NCBI GenBank assembly: GCA_036823295.1
Contig: DAISGD010000042.1
Coordinates: forward strand, 1-28,192
Reading direction: 5' to 3'
Source: UBA4742 sp002403895
GTDB taxonomy: Bacteria; Actinomycetota; Acidimicrobiia; Acidimicrobiales; Acidimicrobilacustridaceae
Length of the DNA stretch: 28,192 bases
Shown: in pieces, positions 21,818-28,192 of the stretch
Position numbering within the stretch: position 1 is the first letter of the stretch
How the letters are laid out: each line of letters opens with the position of its first letter
Position numbers and translations under genes: made by a program
Notes under the pieces: model-generated
What the model saw: only the letters and a program-made list of their open reading frames with translations
What the model was told of the DNA's origin: nothing
Database searches by the model: none

Positions 21818-24073
21818 ATGAGTGCTTTGCGCGGAGTCGGTTTGGCGCGGCAGGTGGCTGGGGCGGCGTGTGTCGCGTTGTTGGTGGTAGTCGTGGGGAT
21901 CGTGCCGGCGGGGGCGGTGTCTCGGCCGGCTGGGTCGGTGTCGCCGGCCATCGCGGTGTTGCAGATTTCGACGACACCGGCGCTGCAGCCGGCGTTCGAT
22001 CCGGCGGTCTCTGATTATGTGAGTCTCTGCAGTGAGGCGGCGCCGGTGGTCGTGTCAGTGGCCGCACCGACGGGGACCACAGTCTCAGTGGAGGGTCAGG
22101 CGGCGCTGAGTGGGTCGTTCACGGCGTCGGTCAGCCGGGCGGTGGGTCAGAGTTTTAGCTTTACGACGCTCTCGGCCGGCGTTCCGTCGACGTTCTATGT
22201 GCGCTGTCTGCCGGCTGACTATCCCCCCATCACGACGACCCGCACGGGGGTGAGCCAGGCCGAGTACTACATGGTGTCGCCGATCGCGACGACCAGTTTC
22301 GGTCCGCCACCGCCGCCGTTGTCGACCCAGTACGTGTCGATCGTCGACGGAAACGGGGTACCCGTGTGGTGGTACAACGTGGCCGGTCAGGTCCCACCGA
22401 ACGTGCCGGCCACCGATTTCGATCGGTTGCCCGACGGGAATCTGGCGTTCACCTTCGGCGGCCAGGGTGGCGGGCCGCTCACCAACGGCGGATCCTTCGA
22501 GCTGTCCCTAGCCGGCAACATCGTGCGATCGATGAACACGGTGGGCGTGTCGGAGGACGGCCACGATATCCAGATGCTGCCCAACGGCAACTTCCTCCTG
22601 GAGGCATATCCGATCCGGACGAACGTCGATTTGTCGGCGATAGGCGGGTCGGCCAATGCCACCATCGAAGACGCCGAGATTCAAGTGGTGACCCCATCCG
22701 GGATATTGCTGTGGAAGTGGGATGCGTTGGCGCATGTGCCGGTGACGGAGCTTGAGCCTTCATTGTGGGCGGAAATGGCCGCCGCCTCCCAGGCCGACAT
22801 ATATCACATCAACTCGGTGGCCTATGACCCGGCCACCGGCAACGTCGTCACGTCGTTGCGTCATGAGTCGGGCGTCTATGCGATCAACCCGTCCACCGGG
22901 GCCATCGTCTGGAAGGTGGGCGGCACCCACCGCCCCGAGAGCTTGACCATCATCGGTGATCCCGTGGGTGGTCCGGTCGGTCAGCACGACGCGAGGCTGA
23001 CCTCTGCCGGGGTGCTGAGTCTCTACGACAATGGGGCCGAACGGGCCGCCATCCAGCCTCACGCCCCACGTGCCGTGCGCTACCAACTCGACACGACCGC
23101 GGGCACGGCCACCTTCATCGATCAGGTCACCGACCCGGCCGTTCCCACCTCGGTGTGTTGTGGCAGCGCCCGCCGCCTCGACGGCGGGAATTGGGTGATC
23201 GGCTGGGGCTTCAACGACCGCATCACCGAGACCACCGCCACCGGCACTCCGGTGATGACCATGAGCTTTGCCGGCAGCTTGTTCAGCTACCGGGCCATCC
23301 CGCTATCGCCTGGCGTGTTGACCCGCGCCGCGTTGCGCGACGGTATGAACGCCCAGCACCCGGTCGGGTTGATTTCGGTCGGCTCGGTCGACCTCACGCG
23401 AGGCAATTCGGGAGGGGCGCGCCTGGTCCTGTTCCCCATCACGTTGTCTCAACCGTCGACCAGCCCGGTGACCGTGCACTATGAGATCGGACCCGACGGC
23501 ACTGCCTATTCGGCGTCCAGCCCTACCGATTTCCTCGCGGTGGCTGGGACGGTCACGTTCAACCCCACCCCCGGGGGTGTCACCCCCAACGTCCAATATG
23601 TGGCCACCCTGGTGAATCCCGACGCGTTCGGCGGGCCGGGGAAGACCTTCTCCGTCCTCCTGACGAATCCCACCGGGGGCTACCAGATCGGCCATGGCAT
23701 CGGCGTCGGGCTGATCCTTCCCGACCTATCATCCAGCACCCCCCGGGCCAGCATCGGTGACGCCTTGATCTGGAACGGCACCTCCGGCAACGGCCGGGTC
23801 GCGATCGTGCCAGTCACCTTGAGCAGGCCTGCCGCCGCCACCCTCACCGTCACCGTCACCGTCGCCGACGGCACCGCCAAATCCGGCACCGACTACTTGG
23901 CCCAGCCCACTGCCACCGTCACCTTCTCGCCCGGCCAAACCGAGCAGTTCGTCTACATCGGTGCCATCCCAATGGCGACGGTCACCCCGTCGAGGACCGT
24001 CAATCTCTCGTTGAGCAATCCTCACGGTGGGCTCAGCTTGTTCAAGGCGACGGGCCTCGTCCTCCTCGGGTGA
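21818..24073 (+). CDS. Secreted arylsulfotransferase-like (ASST) protein with Calx-beta C-terminus
   Basis: 751 residues from ATG 21818, preceded by a G-rich RBS. A signal peptide (AGAACVALLVVVVGIVPAGA) ends near residue 33. Residues about 45-130 look like a cadherin-like beta-sandwich (STTPALQPAFDPAVSDY). Residues 150-500 are an arylsulfotransferase/beta-propeller region with repeat hallmarks DGNGVPVWWYN, HDIQMLPNGNFLLEAYP, YAINPSTGAIVWKVGG and GQHDARLTSAGVLSLYDNG. The end carries two Calx-beta-like modules (about 524-633 and 645-751; DGTAYSASSPTDFLAVAG and DGTAKSGTDYLAQPTATV). Known ASSTs transfer sulfate between phenols without PAPS; whether this extracellular version is active or only a propeller is open. 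It is the first of two consecutive genes for exported proteins. Confidence 0.8.
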   Translation: MSALRGVGLARQVAGAACVALLVVVVGIVPAGAVSRPAGSVSPAIAVLQISTTPALQPAFDPAVSDYVSLCSEAAPVVVSVAAPTGTTVSVEGQAALSGSFTASVSRAVGQSFSFTTLSAGVPSTFYVRCLPADYPPITTTRTGVSQAEYYMVSPIATTSFGPPPPPLSTQYVSIVDGNGVPVWWYNVAGQVPPNVPATDFDRLPDGNLAFTFGGQGGGPLTNGGSFELSLAGNIVRSMNTVGVSEDGHDIQMLPNGNFLLEAYPIRTNVDLSAIGGSANATIEDAEIQVVTPSGILLWKWDALAHVPVTELEPSLWAEMAAASQADIYHINSVAYDPATGNVVTSLRHESGVYAINPSTGAIVWKVGGTHRPESLTIIGDPVGGPVGQHDARLTSAGVLSLYDNGAERAAIQPHAPRAVRYQLDTTAGTATFIDQVTDPAVPTSVCCGSARRLDGGNWVIGWGFNDRITETTATGTPVMTMSFAGSLFSYRAIPLSPGVLTRAALRDGMNAQHPVGLISVGSVDLTRGNSGGARLVLFPITLSQPSTSPVTVHYEIGPDGTAYSASSPTDFLAVAGTVTFNPTPGGVTPNVQYVATLVNPDAFGGPGKTFSVLLTNPTGGYQIGHGIGVGLILPDLSSSTPRASIGDALIWNGTSGNGRVAIVPVTLSRPAAATLTVTVTVADGTAKSGTDYLAQPTATVTFSPGQTEQFVYIGAIPMATVTPSRTVNLSLSNPHGGLSLFKATGLVLLG

Positions 24074-24109
24074 GTGTCCGCCCGGGGGAGGCTCACTCGG
24101 GTCGGATGC

Positions 24110-24124
24110 CGAAGCATTGCTTCG
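24110..24124 (+). other. Short hairpin between the two secreted-protein genes
   Basis: CGAAGC (24110-24115), loop ATT, GCTTCG (24119-24124) is a perfect 6-bp stem in the 87-nt gap between the ASST-like gene and the oxidase gene. No T run follows, so it may stabilise or partly terminate the message instead of ending it. Confidence 0.35.
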
Positions 24125-24160
24125 TGAAGGGCGAACAGAGAAGGTGGCGAAAGGGGGTTG

Positions 24161-25870
24161 ATGATGCGGGTCAGGCGATTTGTCGGGTGCATCGCGATCG
24201 CGATGTTGATGATGTCGGCGGTCTCGCTACTCGGCGCGGGCGCCGACGCGGTGGTTCCCGCCATCGGCGGCACGCAAGCGCTGTCGCCCATCGCTACGAA
24301 GGGTGACGCGTTCAGTTCGGTCGTGACGTTCCGCACGCCCGATGGTCTGTTGGCCGCTCCGATCCATGGCGCGGTCATGCCCGACGGTCGGGTCTTCCTT
24401 CTCGGCCGCGTGCAGGCCGACAAGCCGGAGATGATGCACGGGGCGTGGACTCAGGCGGTCGACGCCCCCGGGGCCGTCCTTCCGAAACAGGTGACGATCA
24501 ACCCGATCATGGCGCCGACCGACCTGCACGGCACCCTCTCTGGCGACTACACGCTCGACGACAGTTTCGTGTGCGGCGGAAACACGTTCTTGAGCGACGG
24601 ACGACTGATGATCGCCGGCGGTCCGAGGACGGTGACCAACACCCTCACGGGAGAACTCGTGCTCGCGGTGGGTGTGGGCTACGGATCGACGTACGACGGT
24701 TCGGCGTGGAAGCGCGTGCCTGGCTTCATGGCCGGCAAGGGCGGCTACCTCGCCACTCGCTGGTATCCCACGCTCACCCGCCTGGCCGACGGCCGCATCC
24801 TCGTCACCGGCGGCTTCGACGTCCTCACGCCGTTCCTCGACCCCAACGTCAGCGAGGAGATCTTCAACCCAGTCGACAACTCATGGACCGAGATCTCCAG
24901 CCAACAGCAGACGCCGCCGCAAACCCATGACGCCGACTACACCGCGGTCTTCCAGTTGCCAAAGGCGGCTGCCGGCTCCGACGTGGCGATGATCGGCGAG
25001 GACGGCGTGCCGATCATGCTGAACACCGCGACGACGCCGGCAACGTGGCGGGTGAGTCCGAACCTGCGGCCGGGGGCGACGAACGGTGCGACCTACAGCT
25101 CCGGTGCGGGCACCGCATTGCTCACGATCCGCCTGACCGACAACGAGTGGGGTTACCACAACGGATCGTTCCTGACGATGGGTGGCGCGCTCGGAACATC
25201 GGCCATGACGCACGCAGATGTGTATGACCCCATCACCGATGCCTGGCACGCCACGATCGATACGGGGGTGGCTCGCCACTATCCCGCGACCGTTGTGCTG
25301 CCTGATAGTCGCGTGCTGGTGATCAATGGCCACGACACGACCGCAACCCCGGGCGTGCTATCGCCGCAATACATCGATCCCGCGAACGGGTTTGCGGTGT
25401 CGACCAGTCCCGCGGTCGCGACGGAGATCCGCGGGTATCACAACGTGGCGATGCTTCTGCCCGATGGCCGGGTGCTGGTGGCCAGCGGCCGCGACGTCAA
25501 TCGCGACACCTCGTTGGAGAAAGCCGACTACGCCTACTTCTCGCCCTCCTACATGGCCAAGCCGCGTCCGGTGATCGTGAACGCCCCGCTGAAGCTCGGC
25601 TACGGCCAGAACGTGTTCCTCGGTACGACCAACCGCAAGCCCACCGACGCGATGCTCGTGGCCCTGCCGGCGATGACCCATTCGTTCGATCAGAACCAGC
25701 GATCGATCCAGATCAAGCTGCGGTCGATCGTGGCGGACGCCGCCAACAACCAGATCTCGGTCATCACCGGACCCAGCGATGCGAACGTGGCGCCCCCCGG
25801 TGACTACATGCTCTTCGCTCTCGATGCCAACCGCGTGCCATCGGTGGCGCGCATCGTGCACATCGGTTGA
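24161..25870 (+). CDS. Secreted galactose/glyoxal oxidase-like copper-radical oxidase
   Basis: 569 residues from ATG 24161 (ATG 24164 is better spaced from AAGGGGG). A signal peptide (FVGCIAIAMLMMSAVSLLGA) precedes a Kelch-type propeller and a C-terminal early-set domain (DUF1929). All copper-radical ligands of the glyoxal/galactose oxidase family can be assigned: Cys138 (FVCGGNTFLSDGR) for the Tyr-Cys cross-link, Tyr202 (TRWYPTLTRLADGR), Tyr426-His427 (RGYHNVAMLLPDGRVLVASG) and His507 (PAMTHSFDQNQRS). Such enzymes oxidise alcohols or aldehydes with O2, producing H2O2; in Streptomyces the related GlxA acts on a surface glycan. It follows the ASST-like gene by 87 nt, probably in one operon. 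Confidence 0.85.
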   Translation: MMRVRRFVGCIAIAMLMMSAVSLLGAGADAVVPAIGGTQALSPIATKGDAFSSVVTFRTPDGLLAAPIHGAVMPDGRVFLLGRVQADKPEMMHGAWTQAVDAPGAVLPKQVTINPIMAPTDLHGTLSGDYTLDDSFVCGGNTFLSDGRLMIAGGPRTVTNTLTGELVLAVGVGYGSTYDGSAWKRVPGFMAGKGGYLATRWYPTLTRLADGRILVTGGFDVLTPFLDPNVSEEIFNPVDNSWTEISSQQQTPPQTHDADYTAVFQLPKAAAGSDVAMIGEDGVPIMLNTATTPATWRVSPNLRPGATNGATYSSGAGTALLTIRLTDNEWGYHNGSFLTMGGALGTSAMTHADVYDPITDAWHATIDTGVARHYPATVVLPDSRVLVINGHDTTATPGVLSPQYIDPANGFAVSTSPAVATEIRGYHNVAMLLPDGRVLVASGRDVNRDTSLEKADYAYFSPSYMAKPRPVIVNAPLKLGYGQNVFLGTTNRKPTDAMLVALPAMTHSFDQNQRSIQIKLRSIVADAANNQISVITGPSDANVAPPGDYMLFALDANRVPSVARIVHIG

Positions 25871-26079
25871 GTCAGTAGGTGTCTGACCCAGGCGGGAGTC
25901 GCCACCACCCACCACGACGTTCTCGACGCAATGGTGGCCGGTGCTCCGATCGAACGCGCCGCCGGAGGAGATGAGGCGAGGCGGGAGGCCACCCCGTTCG
26001 AGGGGTGATGATGGTAAGTCCGCCTGTTCATGAAAAACGCACCGTCTCTCCGTTTCGGAAGTGCCCGGGGAACGGCGAC
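25871..26079. other. Intergenic stretch without a recognisable gene
   Basis: Between the oxidase stop and the pilin terminator I find no supported gene. A short plus frame (GVATTHHDVLDAMVAGAPIE) ending in TGA near 26009 has a coding look but no start or RBS and no recognisable family, so it is not called. Confidence 0.4.
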
Positions 26080-26105
26080 GGGGGCGGACCTTGCGGTCCG
26101 CCCCC
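26080..26105 (-). terminator. Strong hairpin downstream of the Flp pilin gene
   Basis: GGGGGCGGACC (26080-26090), loop TTGC, GGTCCGCCCCC (26095-26105): a perfect 11-bp GC-rich stem with a tight 4-nt loop. It lies 27 nt beyond the pilin stop and has the form of an actinobacterial terminator that lacks a T run. It would also block read-through from the plus-strand oxidase gene. Confidence 0.7.
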
Positions 26106-26132
26106 GTGAACTGATCTGGTGAAGCTCTGGGA

Positions 26133-26321
26133 TCAGCCGGCGACAGCCGAGCCGACCGACGAGAACTTGCTCGACGCAGCCTGGCCGAGGAAGGTCACGG
26201 CGATGATGCACACCACGGCGATGAGCGCAACGAGGAGGGCGTACTCCACGAGCGAGGCACCACGTTCAGTCCTGCAGCGGGCCTGAAGCCAGGCGCTGAC
26301 AAACTCATAAGAGGTAAGCAT
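26133..26321 (-). CDS. Flp family type IVb pilin
   Basis: 62 residues from ATG 26321 with GGGAGA upstream. A short basic leader (LQARCRTERG) ends at the prepilin peptidase site Gly21/Ala22, followed by ASLVEYALLVALIAVVCIIA with Glu at +5 (Glu26) and Tyr at +6, the Flp pilin signature, and a short Ser/Gly/Ala-rich tail. Such pilins are processed by a TadV/CpaA peptidase and assembled by the Tad secretion machinery into adhesive fibres. No tad gene or peptidase is in the window, so assembly would depend on genes elsewhere. Confidence 0.92.
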   Translation of the reverse strand: MLTSYEFVSAWLQARCRTERGASLVEYALLVALIAVVCIIAVTFLGQAASSKFSSVGSAVAG

Positions 26322-26837
26322 TTGCGTAGTTCTCCCTTTTCTGGTGCTAACGGTTAACCCCGATGAGCCCGGGGCGGACTCCTGTCCGTAGAAGTGTCAC
26401 AGTGAAGGGCGCTGGCCGAATGAGTCAAACGGCCCATTCCTACGTTCGGTGGTCAAGCCAGCGCTCAAGGTTTCCAAGGCCTCACGAGCAGCTTTCAGCC
26501 CTCCACGATTCTCGAAGGAGCGCGCTCCCAGGACTGAACCTGGCCGGTACCCTCACGGATTCGACCCCCGCTCCCCGGTCCGCCCCGGGTTGAGCGGGGG
26601 TCGTTTCGCGCGTGGCTACCGTGTGCGGGCCTGCGGCCGAGGATGTGCTGAGCCTTGAGCTGGGACCGGTTGGGACTCAGACCATCCCCAGCAGGTCCGG
26701 GCGACTGAGCGGGTTCTTCGGATCATCGACCGGTGCATGCCGGTGGTTGATCATCGACAGTCGCAGTTGGCTGGAGCTTGGGGATTGATGTTCTGTTAGC
26801 CTCCCGGTTAGCCGCTTGGGTGACCGGGGAGGGCTTG
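26322..26837. promoter_or_regulatory. Divergent intergenic region with nested inverted repeats
   Basis: 516 nt between the divergent pilin and RLLDTR-protein genes; it must hold both promoters. No gene is supported. GCGCTGGC (26409-26416) is the exact complement of GCCAGCGC (26457-26464), and a 12-bp hairpin lies at 26562-26603. The interval 26400-26603 could be one structured RNA; its strand is unknown. No known riboswitch consensus, including c-di-GMP, was found. Confidence 0.4.
26562..26603 (+). repeat. GC-rich hairpin; copy 2 of a shared inverted repeat
   Basis: CGACCCCCGCTC (26562-26573) pairs perfectly with GAGCGGGGGTCG (26592-26603); the 18-nt loop contains a further CCCGG/CCGGG stem, and TTT follows on the plus strand. 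The right arm 12-mer and most of the left arm are identical to the hairpin at 6102-6142. As a terminator it has no annotated plus-strand gene to end, which hints at an unannotated transcript or at a dispersed repeat family. Confidence 0.55.
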
Positions 26838-28192
26838 GTGAGGGTTCGGGCGTGGTGGACCGTCACCGTGGTCGTGGTTGCGCTGGCGGCGGTGGTCGCC
26901 GGAGTTCCCCCTTCCTCTCCTGCATCGGCTGGGAGCCCCGCTGCGGCGGTGGTGACCCCACCAGCGGGTGGGTACACGACGTTGTCCCCGGCTCGGCTGC
27001 TCGACACCCGTTCGGGCGGGACCACGGCGGACGGACAGCAGGCCGGTGGCGGACCGATCAGCTCGGGTGGGACTCTGGCGTTGGTGGTGGCCGGTCGGGG
27101 TGGGGTGCCTGCGTCAGGCGTCGGCGCTGTCGTGTTGAACGTCACCGTGGACCAGCCCACCGCCAGCGGCTATCTGATCGTGTACCCGTCGGGTGAGACC
27201 AAGCCGTTGGCGTCAAATTTGAACTTCACCCCCGGTCAGACCGTCCCGAACTTGGTGATTGCCAAGGTGGGTAGCGACGGCAAGGTGAATGTCTTCAACT
27301 TGTTCGGCCTCACCCAAGTGGTGGTCGATGTCGAGGGCTGGTTCCCGGCAGGCGGGGACTACACCACTCTGTCCCCTGCTCGCCTGCTCGACACCCGTGC
27401 AGGTGGGACCACTGTCGATGGCCAACAAGCCGGTGGGGGACCCATCGGATCGGGCGGGATCCGTTCGCTGCCGGTTGTGGGGCGTGGGTCGATACCGGCG
27501 ACCGGTGTGGGGTCGGTGGTGTTGAACGTGACCGTCGATCAGCCCACCGCCAGTGGCTTCTTGACGGTGTATTCCTCTGATGTGGCCCGACCGTTGGCGT
27601 CCAACCTCAACTTCACTCCCAGCCAGACGGTTCCGAACCTGGTGATCGTCAAAGTTGGCGCTGATGGCAAGGTCGATTTGTTCAACTCGTTCGGGTCCAC
27701 CCAGGTCGTGGCTGATGTCGAAGGCTGGTTCCCGACCGGCTCTGGGTTCACCGGTCTGGCTCCGGCCCGTCTGCTCGATACCCGCCCCGGCTACACCACC
27801 GTGGACGGCCAACAAGCCGGTGCAGGGGCCATCGGTCCCAACTCGACTGTGTCGCTGCCGGTGCTGGGTCGTGGTGGTGTCCCTACCTTCGGTGTGGGGT
27901 CGGTCGTGGTGAACGTCACTGCCACCGGCCCAACCACGGCGGGCTATCTGACCGTGTTCCCCAACGGCGAAAACCAACCCCTCGCCTCGAACCTCAACTT
28001 CGTGTCCGCCCAGACCGTCCCCAACTTGGTGATCGCCAAAGTCGGCACCGACGGCAAAGTCAACCTGTTCAACTACTTCGGCTTCACGCACGTGATCGTC
28101 GATGTCGAAGGCTGGTTCCCGACCTCCACCGGTATAACTGACGTTTCCCTACCAGTACGAGCGGCCTTTTACTACCCTTGGTTTCCAGAGAC
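26838..28192 (+). CDS. Secreted surface protein with three RLLDTR repeats and a probable glycoside-hydrolase domain, 3' partial
   Basis: 451 codons, open at the right edge. It starts at GTG 26838 with GGGGAGGG upstream. A signal peptide (WWTVTVVVVALAAVVAGV) is followed by three exact-length repeats of 129 residues, each opening with SPARLLDTR or APARLLDTR, with DGQQAGGGPI, a 'NVTVDQPTASGYL' strand, LASNLNF, QTVPNLVI and DVEGWFP. This beta-rich module is common in exported proteins of Acidimicrobiia and other actinomycetes; function unknown, probably adhesive or spacer. After the third repeat the protein continues ITDVSLPVRAAFYYPWFPE; the AAFYYPWFPE motif resembles the first strand of GH99/GH71-like barrels. 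Codon use changes sharply there. The catalytic region lies outside the window. Confidence 0.75.
   Translation, partial: MRVRAWWTVTVVVVALAAVVAGVPPSSPASAGSPAAAVVTPPAGGYTTLSPARLLDTRSGGTTADGQQAGGGPISSGGTLALVVAGRGGVPASGVGAVVLNVTVDQPTASGYLIVYPSGETKPLASNLNFTPGQTVPNLVIAKVGSDGKVNVFNLFGLTQVVVDVEGWFPAGGDYTTLSPARLLDTRAGGTTVDGQQAGGGPIGSGGIRSLPVVGRGSIPATGVGSVVLNVTVDQPTASGFLTVYSSDVARPLASNLNFTPSQTVPNLVIVKVGADGKVDLFNSFGSTQVVADVEGWFPTGSGFTGLAPARLLDTRPGYTTVDGQQAGAGAIGPNSTVSLPVLGRGGVPTFGVGSVVVNVTATGPTTAGYLTVFPNGENQPLASNLNFVSAQTVPNLVIAKVGTDGKVNLFNYFGFTHVIVDVEGWFPTSTGITDVSLPVRAAFYYPWFPE
26973..28133 (+). repeat. Three in-frame tandem repeats of 387 bp
   Basis: Units start at 26973, 27360 and 27747, exactly 387 bp (129 codons) apart, with no insertions or deletions between them. 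They share long identical stretches such as those encoding ARLLDTR, DGQQAG, LASNLNF and VEGWFP. Equal unit length with diverged sequence suggests duplication under selection for length. Confidence 0.85.

Noticed and set aside
26515..26545. tRNA-like 3' end on the minus strand (CCAGG, TTCAGT, CCTGG, then GAGCGCG)
   Set aside because: The T loop is one base short, no matching 5' acceptor strand or anticodon arm lies at the right distance, and no CCA follows.
26322..26640. c-di-GMP riboswitch upstream of the Flp pilin
   Set aside because: The conserved core and receptor sequences of the GEMM motif are not present on either strand.
27213..28091. Minus-strand open frame of 292 codons with internal repeats
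   Set aside because: Shadow of the RLLDTR repeats; its periodicity is copied from the plus-strand gene, which is open through the right edge and has a signal peptide and RBS.

Overview
The window is high-GC DNA with frequent GTG starts. It encodes a mycothiol-dependent-type isomerase, an F420-dependent (LLM) oxidoreductase, a GAP/sulfolipid-addressing protein, a DUF7144 membrane protein and a secreted protein with tandem 'RLLDTR' repeats. Together these point to an actinomycete; the RLLDTR surface protein and the bacterial copper-radical oxidase suggest the Acidimicrobiia side of the phylum. That placement is inference from protein families only.

Layout. (1) 0-4.8 kb, minus strand: a mycothiol-dependent isomerase-like gene, a frameshifted orphan resolvase-type HTH gene, a 1076-residue class III cyclase/AAA ATPase/TPR signalling protein, and a second orphan HTH gene. 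The cyclase gene is closely bracketed by the two HTH ORFs. (2) 4.8-8.05 kb: intact small metabolic genes (PhnB-like VOC, SnoaL-like, TauD-type dioxygenase) interleaved with gene remnants: a dihydrofolate-reductase-family fragment, a doubly broken DUF7144 gene, a DUF1269-like C-terminus and a PhyH-like N-terminus. (3) 8.1-12.4 kb: GNAT acetyltransferase, flavodoxin-like protein, ribokinase-family sugar kinase and several small unknown genes, two of which seem broken at poly-G runs. (4) 12.5-16.6 kb: Gfo/Idh/MocA oxidoreductase plus LLM oxidoreductase (minus) diverge from a tight plus-strand operon of zinc-ribbon coiled-coil protein, membrane protein and histidine phosphatase, which ends in a large hairpin with a T run. 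(5) 16.8-21.4 kb: membrane protein, a chimeric GNAT/proline-rich remnant, a GAP-family protein preceded by a short overlapping ORF, then a short membrane ORF, glutamate decarboxylase and a membrane protein on the plus strand. (6) 21.4-28.2 kb: an exported-protein region with a structured leader, an arylsulfotransferase-like/Calx-beta protein, a galactose/glyoxal-oxidase-like copper-radical oxidase, a lone Flp pilin, and a three-repeat RLLDTR surface protein running off the right edge into what looks like a glycoside-hydrolase domain of different base composition.

How the genes may work together. The best candidate for something not routine is region 6, where three large secreted proteins (sulfate transfer, copper-radical oxidation, probable glycan hydrolysis) and a pilin lie side by side; a cell-surface or extracellular polymer-modifying set is an inference. 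Region 4 resembles the mycobacterial zinc-ribbon/phosphatase neighbourhood but the phosphatase has no RNase HI domain. No CRISPR array, complete insertion sequence, rRNA or convincing tRNA was seen.
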